Source: JAAZFZ01 sp035647435
GTDB taxonomy: Bacteria > Bacillota > Clostridia > Oscillospirales > Acutalibacteraceae
Assembly (NCBI GenBank): GCA_035647435.1
Contig: DASRNM010000076.1
Location: 1-5,375, forward strand
Direction of reading: 5' to 3'
Length of the DNA: 5,375 bases
Shown here: one piece after another, positions 1-5,375 of the stretch
Layout: each line of letters starts with the position of its first letter
How positions within the stretch are numbered: the first letter of the stretch is position 1
Notes under the pieces: generated by a model
What the model saw: the letters and a program-made list of their open reading frames with translations, nothing else
Databases searched by the model: none
What the model was told of the DNA's origin: nothing
Made by a program: the position numbers and the translations under genes

Positions 1-34
1 TCCCGTACGGGTTCAAGTCCCGTCTCTCGCACCA
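1..34 (+). tRNA. 3' end of a tRNA, probably tRNA-Leu (5' part outside window)
   Basis: The T arm is complete: stem ACGGG (7-11), loop TTCAAGT (12-18), stem CCCGT (19-23). It is followed by the 3' acceptor strand CTCTCGC (24-30), discriminator A31 and an encoded CCA (32-34). Bases 1-6 (TCCCGT) look like the 3' side of a long variable arm, as in class II tRNAs. An A discriminator and a CCGT run directly before the T stem fit bacterial tRNA-Leu; tRNA-Ser normally has a G discriminator. The anticodon lies outside the window, so the leucine assignment is inferred. The gene ends cleanly, with no sign of disruption. Confidence 0.88.
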
Positions 35-39
35 TATCA

Positions 40-56
40 GTATCAAAGATTGATAC
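40..56. repeat. Small perfect inverted repeat between tRNA and terminator
   Basis: GTATCA (40-45) and TGATAC (51-56) are perfect reverse complements around the 5-base loop AAGAT. It could be a minor hairpin in the tRNA precursor trailer. The same two arms recur at 3214-3219 and 3232-3237 on the far side of the divergent gene pair; see findings. Confidence 0.5.
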
Positions 57-58
57 AA

Positions 59-105
59 GCCAAAAGCCCAGTGTTACTGGGCTTTTGGCGTATCTTGACT
101 TTTTT
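59..105. terminator. Rho-independent terminator after the tRNA, possibly bidirectional
   Basis: A perfect 13-bp stem is formed by bases 59-71 and 77-89 with loop TGTTA. The upper stem is GCCCAG/CTGGGC and the lower stem contains AAAA/TTTT, so a hairpin ending in a T tract forms on both strands; a further T run follows at 100-105. It most likely ends the tRNA transcript and could also stop any minus-strand read-through from the glycosidase gene, although that gene ends about 270 bases away. Confidence 0.85.
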
Positions 106-356
106 ATTCACGTGTTTTTTTGTATTTTATTGCTCCCGCAATTTAACTTCTCCATACTTTTACGCAAAATTAAAAGGATTACCCTCTTGCCCTTGAAATT
201 TCACCCCCCTGTGAAAAAGGCAGATACAATGCCACCTTTATGGTTTGTCCTGTTCTGAAAATTACTTAAAGATAAGGTTTGTGAACGGTTATCGATTGGG
301 CGAGCAGATTCCAAAGAGACTCGTCAAATTTAGTAAGGGCGTTGTGTTTGAAATAT
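106..356. other. Intergenic stretch, no gene recognised
   Basis: I see no credible coding frame, RNA gene or promoter in these 251 bases on either strand. A 6-bp inverted repeat, TTTCAC (199-204) and GTGAAA (211-216), encloses a C-rich loop; on the minus strand it has no T tract, so it is a poor terminator. A sequence TTACGCAAAATT (160-171) recurs at 3202-3213. No convincing intrinsic terminator lies immediately after the glycosidase stop codon at 357. Confidence 0.55.
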
Positions 357-2222
357 CTATAGTATATAAGGAACCCAAACCAACATATCACTTTCACCGC
401 GATTGGCAAATGTGAAATATGGTACACATGTAATCCTATATGGTATTAGCTCCTTTTTGAGTGGTGAATAAAGTCTGTCATTTTCCCGAGGTTTTTTAAA
501 GCCGTCTACAACAATTGTTGAAAACGGGATTCCCTCAAGCCCTTTAAATTCAGGATTTAATGAAGATGAGTAGAACAGATTATGCACCTCATCATTGTTG
601 TCCACGCCTTCTACACAATAAATGATTGGTCCATATTGCAGCGCCGCTCTGCCTGCGTTACATCTTACATTATCATTAGCTTCAATTAAAATTGGCTTCA
701 TTACAAAATTAGATGTTAAGCGAACCTCGTCCGAGTCACAGTCAAAAACAAGATATCCCCGCTCCTGATTCAGCGAAGGCTTTTCTCCATTAAATTCAAC
801 ATGATATTCCTCACACCAATTCGGAACCCTCATTGCAAAACGGGTTCCGTTACCGCCCGATATTGTAATATCCACCACTCCGTTTTTGGGATACTGTGTT
901 TTTACATTAACTCTGACTGTTTTGCCGTCTATTTTTACAGTAGATGTTGAGCTGAAATATTGGTGTATAAAAACAGTGTTTTTATTGTGTGAAAGCATAT
1001 AATCACCAAGAGTTGCTGTAAAACGGGCAATATTAGGCGGACAGCAGGAACAGTTAAAAACCTCTACTCTTTGAGTTATGGGAAGGAAATCGCTGTAACT
1101 TGTTGAGGTATGGCGGTTATGGTTTTTTAAATTAATTTCGAGTGGGTTTTTGTAAAAAAAGTCTTTTCCGTTTAGTGATATGCTTGATAAAAAGCCATTA
1201 TATAAAATTTTCTCAATTGTATCAGCATAAACTCGGTCATTATCAAGCAACAGCATACGTCTTGAAAACATTGCCAAAGCAATCGCAGCACAGCTTTCAG
1301 AATATGCAGTTTCATTAGGCAAATCATAGTCAATGGTAAATGCTTCGCCCATGCGTGTTGAACCTGTTCCGCCGGTAATATACATTCGTTTATTGACGAT
1401 GTTATCATAAAGTTTGCGGCATGCTTTAAACAGGCCTTCATCACCGGTTTCATAAGCTATATCTGCCATAGCACAGTAAAGATAAAGAGCGCGCACGCAA
1501 TGCCCCTCCGCCGTTTCTTGCTCCCTTACCGGGGCATGGTCTTGAGCGTATGGCTTTTTCGTGAAATCGGCAAGAAGAAAATCCTTCTCATCTGTTCCTC
1601 TCTGATCCAAAAACCATCTTGCGAGTTTTAAAAACTTTTGCTCGTTGGTACAGCGATACATGCGAACCAAAGCAAGTTCAATTTCCTGGTGTCCCGGTGT
1701 CGCAAACTTGGCGGTTTTTTTATGCATAAATTCCTGTGCTATATAGTCTGCATATTTGCTCATAAGCTTTAAAAATCGATCCCGTCCGGTAGCCTCAAAG
1801 TAGGCAACAGCAGCTTCAAAAAGATGTCCGGCGCAATACAATTCATGTGCGTTTCTATCGGTGAACCGCTTTGAGGGCTCTATGGCAATAAACCAAAGAT
1901 TGAAATATCCATCAGGTTTTTGTCCATGTTCGATTAGATCAACCAAGCCTTCAAACAGTTCTTCAAGGCGGTTATCCCATTTTTTTTGAAGGATATAAGC
2001 CACGCTTTCCATCCATTTTGCTACATCGGAATCATAAAATACATGAGGCTTATTTGGCATCCCCTCCCGCCAATTCAGTTCAAAGGCCGAAATCCGCCCA
2101 GTATCATGAAACCTGTCATATACATTATAGATAGTCACCTCTCGGTTAAGCCTCTGTCTTTCCGCCCAAAATCCGTCATCCATGTTTACGTTTTTATAAG
2201 ATACTGTATTATCTTGTTTCAT
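357..2222 (-). CDS. GH127-family glycosidase, likely beta-L-arabinofuranosidase (DUF1680)
   Basis: The 621-residue protein has no signal peptide or membrane segment, so it should act in the cytoplasm on imported oligosaccharides. It belongs to glycoside hydrolase family 127, whose characterised member HypBA1 (658 aa) releases L-arabinose from beta-L-arabinofuranosides using a zinc-bound cysteine nucleophile. The signature is intact. E309 and C311 in SESC, plus C393 and C394 in CSCCPPN, match the HypBA1 zinc ligands E338, C340, C417 and C418. E293 in MGEAF lies 16 residues before E309, exactly as E322 lies before E338. The family motifs GGTGS (about 284-288) and DYDLPN (298-303) are present. 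An (alpha/alpha)6 barrel occupies roughly residues 10-415, followed by beta-sandwich regions. The ATG start has a perfect AGGAGGT at 2234-2228, five bases upstream. It diverges from the AraC-type regulator, which probably controls it. Family membership is secure; the exact substrate is inferred, since many GH127 proteins are uncharacterised. Confidence 0.92.
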   Translation of the reverse strand: MKQDNTVSYKNVNMDDGFWAERQRLNREVTIYNVYDRFHDTGRISAFELNWREGMPNKPHVFYDSDVAKWMESVAYILQKKWDNRLEELFEGLVDLIEHGQKPDGYFNLWFIAIEPSKRFTDRNAHELYCAGHLFEAAVAYFEATGRDRFLKLMSKYADYIAQEFMHKKTAKFATPGHQEIELALVRMYRCTNEQKFLKLARWFLDQRGTDEKDFLLADFTKKPYAQDHAPVREQETAEGHCVRALYLYCAMADIAYETGDEGLFKACRKLYDNIVNKRMYITGGTGSTRMGEAFTIDYDLPNETAYSESCAAIALAMFSRRMLLLDNDRVYADTIEKILYNGFLSSISLNGKDFFYKNPLEINLKNHNRHTSTSYSDFLPITQRVEVFNCSCCPPNIARFTATLGDYMLSHNKNTVFIHQYFSSTSTVKIDGKTVRVNVKTQYPKNGVVDITISGGNGTRFAMRVPNWCEEYHVEFNGEKPSLNQERGYLVFDCDSDEVRLTSNFVMKPILIEANDNVRCNAGRAALQYGPIIYCVEGVDNNDEVHNLFYSSSLNPEFKGLEGIPFSTIVVDGFKKPRENDRLYSPLKKELIPYRITCVPYFTFANRGESDMLVWVPYIL

Positions 2223-2241
2223 TTGAAACCTCCTTTTAACA

Positions 2242-2270
2242 TTGTTTTTAGAGTTGTTTTATGATATTAT
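2242..2270 (+). promoter_or_regulatory. Sigma-A promoter of the AraC-family regulator gene
   Basis: The plus strand has TTGTTT (2242-2247), a 17-base spacer and TATTAT (2265-2270). Transcription should begin near 2277, about 40 bases before the GTG start at 2317. Both boxes are weaker matches than those of the opposing promoter, as might be expected for a regulator made in smaller amounts. The assignment is from sequence only. Confidence 0.65.
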
Positions 2271-2297
2271 TATAGCGACGATAAGAAAAACTTTCAA
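2269..2297 (-). promoter_or_regulatory. Sigma-A promoter of the GH127 glycosidase gene
   Basis: On the minus strand, a -35 box TTGAAA (2297-2292) and a perfect -10 box TATAAT (2274-2269) are separated by 17 bases. Transcription would start near 2262, giving a leader of about 40 bases that carries the AGGAGGT ribosome binding site. The -10 box overlaps that of the opposite promoter by two bases, so the two promoters should compete for polymerase. Confidence 0.82.
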
Positions 2298-2304
2298 TGT
2301 GAAA

Positions 2305-2311
2305 AGAGGTG
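2305..2311 (+). promoter_or_regulatory. Ribosome binding site that fixes the regulator start at GTG 2317
   Basis: AGAGGTG lies five bases before GTG 2317. This supports GTG over the farther-upstream in-frame TTG at 2242, which falls inside the -35 box of the gene's own promoter, and over ATG 2332, which is 20 bases from this site. Confidence 0.75.
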
Positions 2312-2316
2312 TTCTA

Positions 2317-3099
2317 GTGAGAAAATATGACATGGTCTATATACATTGCGGAAAATTTGTTGGAGGAAATAATTATATCCATCCCACGCGGATTATAGAT
2401 AGTTATGAACTATTTTATATTACTGCAGGTTCGATGTATTTCAAAGAGGGGGACAACAAATACGTTCTTAATGCCGGAGACCTTTTTTTAGCATCCCCTA
2501 ATATTATCCATGGTGGTTACAAATATAATTTTGGGGAAACCTCCTTTTACTGGCTGCATTTTATCACCGAAAACCTTGATAAATTAGGGGTGAAACGAGG
2601 GCATACTCCTAACTGTTCGGATTTTAGGTTTCTAACATTATTCAAACAGCTTCTTCACATTGCAAATACCGAAGATTATCCAAAATATGCAGTAACAGCT
2701 GCCCTAGAATCGATTATAGGAGAATTGAAATATGCTCAAACCACGATTGAGCGCGGCGGAATCTCGTTGGCACACGAAATTTCAGAATGGATAAGAATTA
2801 ATAGCAAAAGAAAGCTTACTATTCAAGATGTCGGAGAAGCTTTTAGCTACAATCCCGACCATCTCAGCAAGCTCATGAAAAAAAGCATGGGTAAAACATT
2901 GAAGCAATTCATTGATTATGAACGCCTAAAATGTGTAAAGAATTTGATTTTATCAACAGATATGACAATGGGGCAAATTGCTGAATGTTTAGGTTGGGAA
3001 AATGACAATCAATTTATACACTATTTTCAATATCATGAAAAGATTGGCCCTAAAAAGTTTCGGGACCTTTATTTTAGGACGCACCTAAACAATAAATAA
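2317..3099 (+). CDS. AraC-family transcriptional regulator with cupin sensor domain
   Basis: Starting at GTG 2317 the protein has 260 residues, within the normal range for the family. Residues about 22-85 form a cupin-like ligand-binding domain, with HPTRIIDSYELFYI, then a glycine turn and LNAGDLFLASPNIIHGG, typical of AraC-type sugar sensors. Residues about 153-255 form the AraC DNA-binding domain with two helix-turn-helix units: LTIQDVGEAFSYNPDHLSKL (about 167-186) and MGQIAECLGWENDNQFIHYF (about 218-237). The second is followed by IGPKKFRD, the usual end of the family signature. It should sense a sugar in the cytoplasm and bind the shared promoter region, activating the divergent glycosidase gene and possibly regulating itself. 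The inducer is unknown; an arabinose-containing sugar is inferred only from the neighbour. The gene is intact. Confidence 0.9.
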   Translation: MRKYDMVYIHCGKFVGGNNYIHPTRIIDSYELFYITAGSMYFKEGDNKYVLNAGDLFLASPNIIHGGYKYNFGETSFYWLHFITENLDKLGVKRGHTPNCSDFRFLTLFKQLLHIANTEDYPKYAVTAALESIIGELKYAQTTIERGGISLAHEISEWIRINSKRKLTIQDVGEAFSYNPDHLSKLMKKSMGKTLKQFIDYERLKCVKNLILSTDMTMGQIAECLGWENDNQFIHYFQYHEKIGPKKFRDLYFRTHLNNK

Positions 3100-3169
3100 A
3101 CGTCAGAACGAAAAAATTATAGCCATACATCACACGGAATACGAAATTATATCTCGGGGCATTTTATGT

Positions 3170-3213
3170 AATTTTGCGAAAATGTTATACCCCCCCTTAA
3201 ATTACGCAAAATT
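3170..3213. repeat. 9-bp inverted repeat around a C-rich run
   Basis: AATTTTGCG (3170-3178) and CGCAAAATT (3205-3213) are perfect reverse complements, separated by 26 bases that contain a run of seven C (3190-3196). It begins 70 bases after the regulator stop codon and has no T tract, so it is not a standard terminator. I do not recognise the family; a short interspersed repeat or mRNA 3' structure are options. Confidence 0.45.
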
Positions 3214-3254
3214 GTATCAAAAGTAGGGTGATGATACACGCCAGTGGCACTGGC
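3213..3254. repeat. Two adjacent hairpins in the regulator 3' region
   Basis: The first hairpin pairs TGTATCA (3213-3219) with TGATACA (3232-3238). The second is the near-perfect palindrome GCCAGTGGCACTGGC (3240-3254), a 6-bp stem with a 3-base loop. They sit directly before the terminator at 3265-3292 and may form one structured RNA end with it. Similar arms occur at 40-56 and 68-80 near the tRNA. Confidence 0.5.
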
Positions 3255-3264
3255 AAGCGTTTCC

Positions 3265-3292
3265 CTCTTAGTTTTACTAAGGGCGATTTTTT
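3265..3292 (+). terminator. Rho-independent terminator downstream of the AraC-type regulator
   Basis: An 8-bp stem, CCTCTTAGT... written as 3265-3272 pairing with 3276-3283 (one G-U pair), closes a TTT loop. After three bases a run of six T follows (3287-3292). It lies about 165 bases after the regulator stop codon and before the next promoter, so it should separate the two transcription units. Confidence 0.7.
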
Positions 3293-3388
3293 GTGCCCAA
3301 AATTATATCCCCTTAATAGTATAAGTCCTGCTACTTTTAATGTGAGGAGTCTTCTTTAAGCTCTCATTTTTTACATATTAATATATTG

Positions 3389-3417
3389 TTGAATTAATTT
3401 TATTTTGTTGTTATAAT
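3389..3417 (+). promoter_or_regulatory. Sigma-A promoter of the oxidoreductase operon
   Basis: TTGAAT (3389-3394), a 17-base spacer and a perfect TATAAT (3412-3417) lie upstream of the oxidoreductase. The predicted start near 3424 leaves a leader of about 35 bases with ribosome binding site GGAGGG (3448-3453), so there is no room for a riboswitch. Confidence 0.78.
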
Positions 3418-3438
3418 TTTACTAATAATAACAACAAA
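3404..3438. promoter_or_regulatory. Operator-like 11-bp inverted repeat over the -10 box and start site
   Basis: TTTGTTGTTAT (3404-3414) and ATAACAACAAA (3428-3438) are perfect reverse complements around 13 bases. The left arm covers half of the -10 box and the predicted transcription start lies between the arms. A dimeric repressor bound here would block polymerase. No gene for such a repressor is visible in the window. As a hairpin it is AT-rich, lacks a T tract and would be only partly transcribed, so a DNA site is the better reading. Confidence 0.55.
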
Positions 3439-3458
3439 CAACTTTTTGGAGGGATAGT

Positions 3459-4616
3459 ATGAAAAAGCTTCGCTATGGCATTGTTGGCATTGGCAAGCAG
3501 GGGAGTTTATATGCAAAAAAGCTGCAAAAGGGATTAGACAAAAATGCAGTTCTTACAGCAGTTTGCGATATTTGCCCAGAAAGGCGAGAATGGGCAAAGG
3601 AAAAGCTCAAAAAGGTTGCAATTTATGAGGATTATAATGAGCTTATTAAAGATGAAAATGTTGATGCTGTGGCTGTTGTTACACCGCACTATATTCACCC
3701 AGAAATTGCTATAAAAGTATTAGAGCAAAACAAACACGTAATAATAGACAAGCCAGCAGGTGTTTACACAAAGGCAGTTCGTGAGCTTAACGAATATGCC
3801 AAAACGAAACCAGAGCTTGTTTTCGGAATTATGTATAATCAGCGTACAAACCCCCTTTATATTAAGGCGAAAGAGTTTATTGACAGTGGTGATATGGGGG
3901 AAATAAAACGCATAAACTGGATTATTACAAATTGGTACCGTCCGCAAGCATATTATGACCAAGGCGGTTGGCGCGGCACCTTTGAGGGTGAGGGCGGCGG
4001 CGTTCTTACAAATCAGTGTCCGCACCAGCTTGATTTATTTCAATGGCTCGGCGGTATGCCAAAATCTGTAAGAGGTTATGCGAAAGTTGGCGTAAACCGT
4101 GACATTACTGTTGAGAATGATGTAACATTTTATACAGAGTATGAAAATGGTGCAAGCGGTGTGTTTGTCACCTCTACTCATGACTATCCAGGCACAAACA
4201 GGCTTGAAATTAGCGGAGATGGCGGGCAAATTGTTATTGAGCAAAAGTTAGCAACTGAAACAATGGTAATTCATCGCCTTAAAACTAAAGAGTCTGAATT
4301 TAATAGGGTAAACAAAAAGTTTATGCCCTTTTTACCCAAAAAGACAAAGCGGCTTAAAACGGGTATGTTTACAAACGCATACAGATTAGTTGTAGTAGGT
4401 CAGCATATCAATATTTTCCGCAACTTTTCAAAAGCTGTGCTGTATGGCGAAAAGTTAATATCACCAGGGGTAGAGGGCATTAACGGGCTTTTACTTTCTA
4501 ATGCTGTATATTTATCAAGCTGGTTAGATAAAGAGATAAACTTGCCTTTTGATGAGGAACTTTATGTATCAGAGCTTGAAAAGCAAGTAGAAAAAGAGAA
4601 AGAAAGCAGTAAATAA
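3459..4616 (+). CDS. Gfo/Idh/MocA-family NAD(P)-dependent oxidoreductase
   Basis: The 385-residue cytoplasmic protein has the two-domain layout and length of the Gfo/Idh/MocA family. Its members oxidise or reduce hydroxyl/carbonyl groups of sugars, inositols or related compounds with a nicotinamide cofactor. The N-terminal Rossmann fold begins YGIVGIGKQG, with G10, G12 and G15 as the dinucleotide-binding glycines. IIDKPAG gives K98, the conserved lysine usually found in an EKP motif (here DKP). The C-terminal substrate domain has GGGVLTNQCPHQLDLFQWLGG (about 179-199), where H189 and D192 match the conserved HxxxD pair. The ATG has GGAGGG five bases upstream. It has its own promoter and an operator-like repeat, and is followed after 37 bases by a membrane-protein gene on the same strand. 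The family is clear; the substrate cannot be deduced. The charged C-terminal tail (about 371-385) is probably disordered or helical. Confidence 0.9.
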   Translation: MKKLRYGIVGIGKQGSLYAKKLQKGLDKNAVLTAVCDICPERREWAKEKLKKVAIYEDYNELIKDENVDAVAVVTPHYIHPEIAIKVLEQNKHVIIDKPAGVYTKAVRELNEYAKTKPELVFGIMYNQRTNPLYIKAKEFIDSGDMGEIKRINWIITNWYRPQAYYDQGGWRGTFEGEGGGVLTNQCPHQLDLFQWLGGMPKSVRGYAKVGVNRDITVENDVTFYTEYENGASGVFVTSTHDYPGTNRLEISGDGGQIVIEQKLATETMVIHRLKTKESEFNRVNKKFMPFLPKKTKRLKTGMFTNAYRLVVVGQHINIFRNFSKAVLYGEKLISPGVEGINGLLLSNAVYLSSWLDKEINLPFDEELYVSELEKQVEKEKESSK

Positions 4617-4653
4617 GCGGTAGCTTTATAAAGAAAGGTAGGGCAAAACGAAT

Positions 4654-5375
4654 ATTAAAAAACACCAAAATATCATAGTAACAATTTTAACTGTTATACC
4701 GCTGCTTGTAGGTACATTTTTCGTCTTTTATAAAAACGAGCGGCTTTATATAGACTTTCAATGGAAGGTTATAGAAAAGTTTGGAAATGGCGCTTTAGTT
4801 GCAGTCATTATTTTTGCTGTGCTTGTTTTTATTGCACAAGCAGTTAAAATTATATTTAGAAACAAGGCGTTTACAAAACACATTTCGCAAAATGCACTTT
4901 TTTGGATTGCGGCACTTGAGGCGCTATTCATAGGATATATGTTTTTGAACAATGCAGGATTTAATAAAATTCAGGCAATATACTTTAGAGTAACACTTGT
5001 AATTTTAGCTGGCATTGTACTGCTTTTTTGGTACCCTAAATCAAAAATTAAAAACAATATTGCAATCAAGGCAGTTGCAGTTATATTAGCCTTGGTATAT
5101 GCAGTTTTCCCGTTTTTACAGTCAGACACAAAAGAAATAACTCTTACTACAGACCCTGTAGTTTTTGTAGTGGAAGACGAGTATCAAATAGTATGGCATA
5201 CAACTGAGCCTTCAATAGGCTGGGTAAGCGTTGGAGAAAATGTTTATGAGGACAGTAGCGGCGGCACTATGAAAACTCTTGAAAAGGTTCACAAGGTATC
5301 GGTGCCAATGGCACAGCTTGATACAGAGAAGTCTTATACAGTGCATGCGCAAAAGGTTGAAAGAGAGCCTTATGT
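4654..5375 (+). CDS. Membrane protein with Fn3/purple acid phosphatase-like domain, 3' truncated by window; non-canonical start
   Basis: An open frame runs from the stop at 4639-4641 to the window end, giving at least 240 residues. Five hydrophobic helices are visible, counting ATT 4654 as residue 1: about 6-26, 47-68, 80-98, 112-127 and 136-155. After them, residues about 168-240 are a beta-rich region. Its pattern DEYQIVWHTTEPSIGWVSVG and then SYTVHAQKVEREPY resembles the Fn3-like N-terminal domain of purple acid phosphatases. This suggests a membrane-anchored extracytoplasmic metallophosphoesterase, but the catalytic part would lie beyond the window and is not seen. No ATG, GTG or TTG occurs before GTG 4819, inside helix 2. 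ATT 4654, giving MKKHQN, follows GGTAGGG (4637-4643) and is the best start; ACG 4648 is an alternative. It probably forms an operon with the oxidoreductase, since no terminator lies between them. Confidence 0.75.
   Translation, partial: MKKHQNIIVTILTVIPLLVGTFFVFYKNERLYIDFQWKVIEKFGNGALVAVIIFAVLVFIAQAVKIIFRNKAFTKHISQNALFWIAALEALFIGYMFLNNAGFNKIQAIYFRVTLVILAGIVLLFWYPKSKIKNNIAIKAVAVILALVYAVFPFLQSDTKEITLTTDPVVFVVEDEYQIVWHTTEPSIGWVSVGENVYEDSSGGTMKTLEKVHKVSVPMAQLDTEKSYTVHAQKVEREPY

Larger units (their letters stand above)
2233..2306. promoter_or_regulatory. Paired operator-like arms overlapping both -35 boxes
   Basis: CTTTTAACATTG (2233-2244) and, read on the minus strand, CTTTTCACATTG (2306-2295) match at 11 of 12 positions and lie as an inverted repeat around 50 bases. 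Each arm runs into the -35 box of one promoter and shares its TTG, so each promoter has the same CTTTTNACATTG element at the same place. AraC-family activators often bind just upstream of and overlapping the -35 box, so this is a plausible binding site for the adjacent regulator. Part of each arm borders a ribosome binding site, which may add to the symmetry. Confidence 0.55.

Noticed and set aside
195..220. Hairpin with C-rich loop as terminator of the glycosidase gene
   Set aside because: The stem is only 6 bp of mostly A-T pairs and has no T tract on the minus strand.
1172..1453. Second minus-strand frame within the glycosidase gene
   Set aside because: It is an out-of-frame shadow of the GH127 gene, covering its zinc-site region, and has no recognisable domain.
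1986..2264. Plus-strand open frame opposite the start of the glycosidase gene
   Set aside because: It is antisense to a clearly conserved part of GH127, has low-complexity composition and extends through the divergent promoter.
2242..2316. N-terminal extension of the AraC-type regulator from TTG 2242
   Set aside because: It would place the start codon inside the gene's own -35 box, has no ribosome binding site, and the added residues match no part of the cupin domain.
1..3300. Genomic island integrated at the tRNA gene
   Set aside because: There is no integrase, and no second copy of the tRNA 3' end is visible to serve as an attachment repeat. Adjacency to a tRNA alone is not sufficient.
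3231..3359. 42-codon plus-strand open frame (begins MIHASGTGKRF)
   Set aside because: It runs through the hairpins and the terminator, has a poorly spaced ribosome binding site and resembles no family I know. Structured noncoding DNA explains it better.
3720..4244. Two minus-strand frames opposite the oxidoreductase (3720-4025 and 4035-4244)
   Set aside because: Both are antisense to conserved Gfo/Idh/MocA motifs and lack credible ribosome binding sites.
4758..4952. Minus-strand 64-codon frame
   Set aside because: It is antisense to the membrane helices of the 4654-5375 gene, whose frame is much longer and shows a coherent topology.

Overview
The window looks like chromosomal DNA of a low-GC, Gram-positive bacterium, most likely a gut-type Clostridia member. 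The reasons are the AT-rich intergenic DNA, strong AGGAGG-type ribosome binding sites, canonical sigma-A promoters, a GTG start and the gene families present. Species cannot be named from this sequence.

Layout. Bases 1-34 are the 3' end of a class II tRNA, best read as tRNA-Leu, followed by a strong 13-bp terminator hairpin (59-89). After about 250 bases without a recognisable gene comes a divergent pair. On the minus strand (357-2222) is a cytoplasmic GH127-family glycosidase of the beta-L-arabinofuranosidase type, with all zinc and catalytic positions present. On the plus strand (2317-3099) is an AraC-family regulator with a cupin sensor. Their promoters interlock: the two -10 boxes overlap, and the -35 boxes, a 12-bp inverted repeat and even the two start codons are all symmetric about one axis at 2269/2270. 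The regulator very probably controls the glycosidase and itself.

Bases 3100-3458 carry an inverted repeat, two hairpins, a terminator and then a good sigma-A promoter overlapped by an 11-bp operator-like inverted repeat. That promoter drives a Gfo/Idh/MocA-family NAD(P)-dependent oxidoreductase (3459-4616). It is followed after 37 bases, probably in the same operon, by the start of a five-helix membrane protein with an extracytoplasmic Fn3/purple-acid-phosphatase-like domain (4654 to the window end). This last gene has no ATG, GTG or TTG near its start, and ATT is the best candidate.

Together this is sugar catabolism and its regulation: an inducible two-gene glycosidase locus beside a tRNA gene, next to a separately controlled dehydrogenase/membrane-protein operon. 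I see no defence, CRISPR, transposase or phage gene. The most interesting material is regulatory architecture and the non-canonical start, not a new multigene system.
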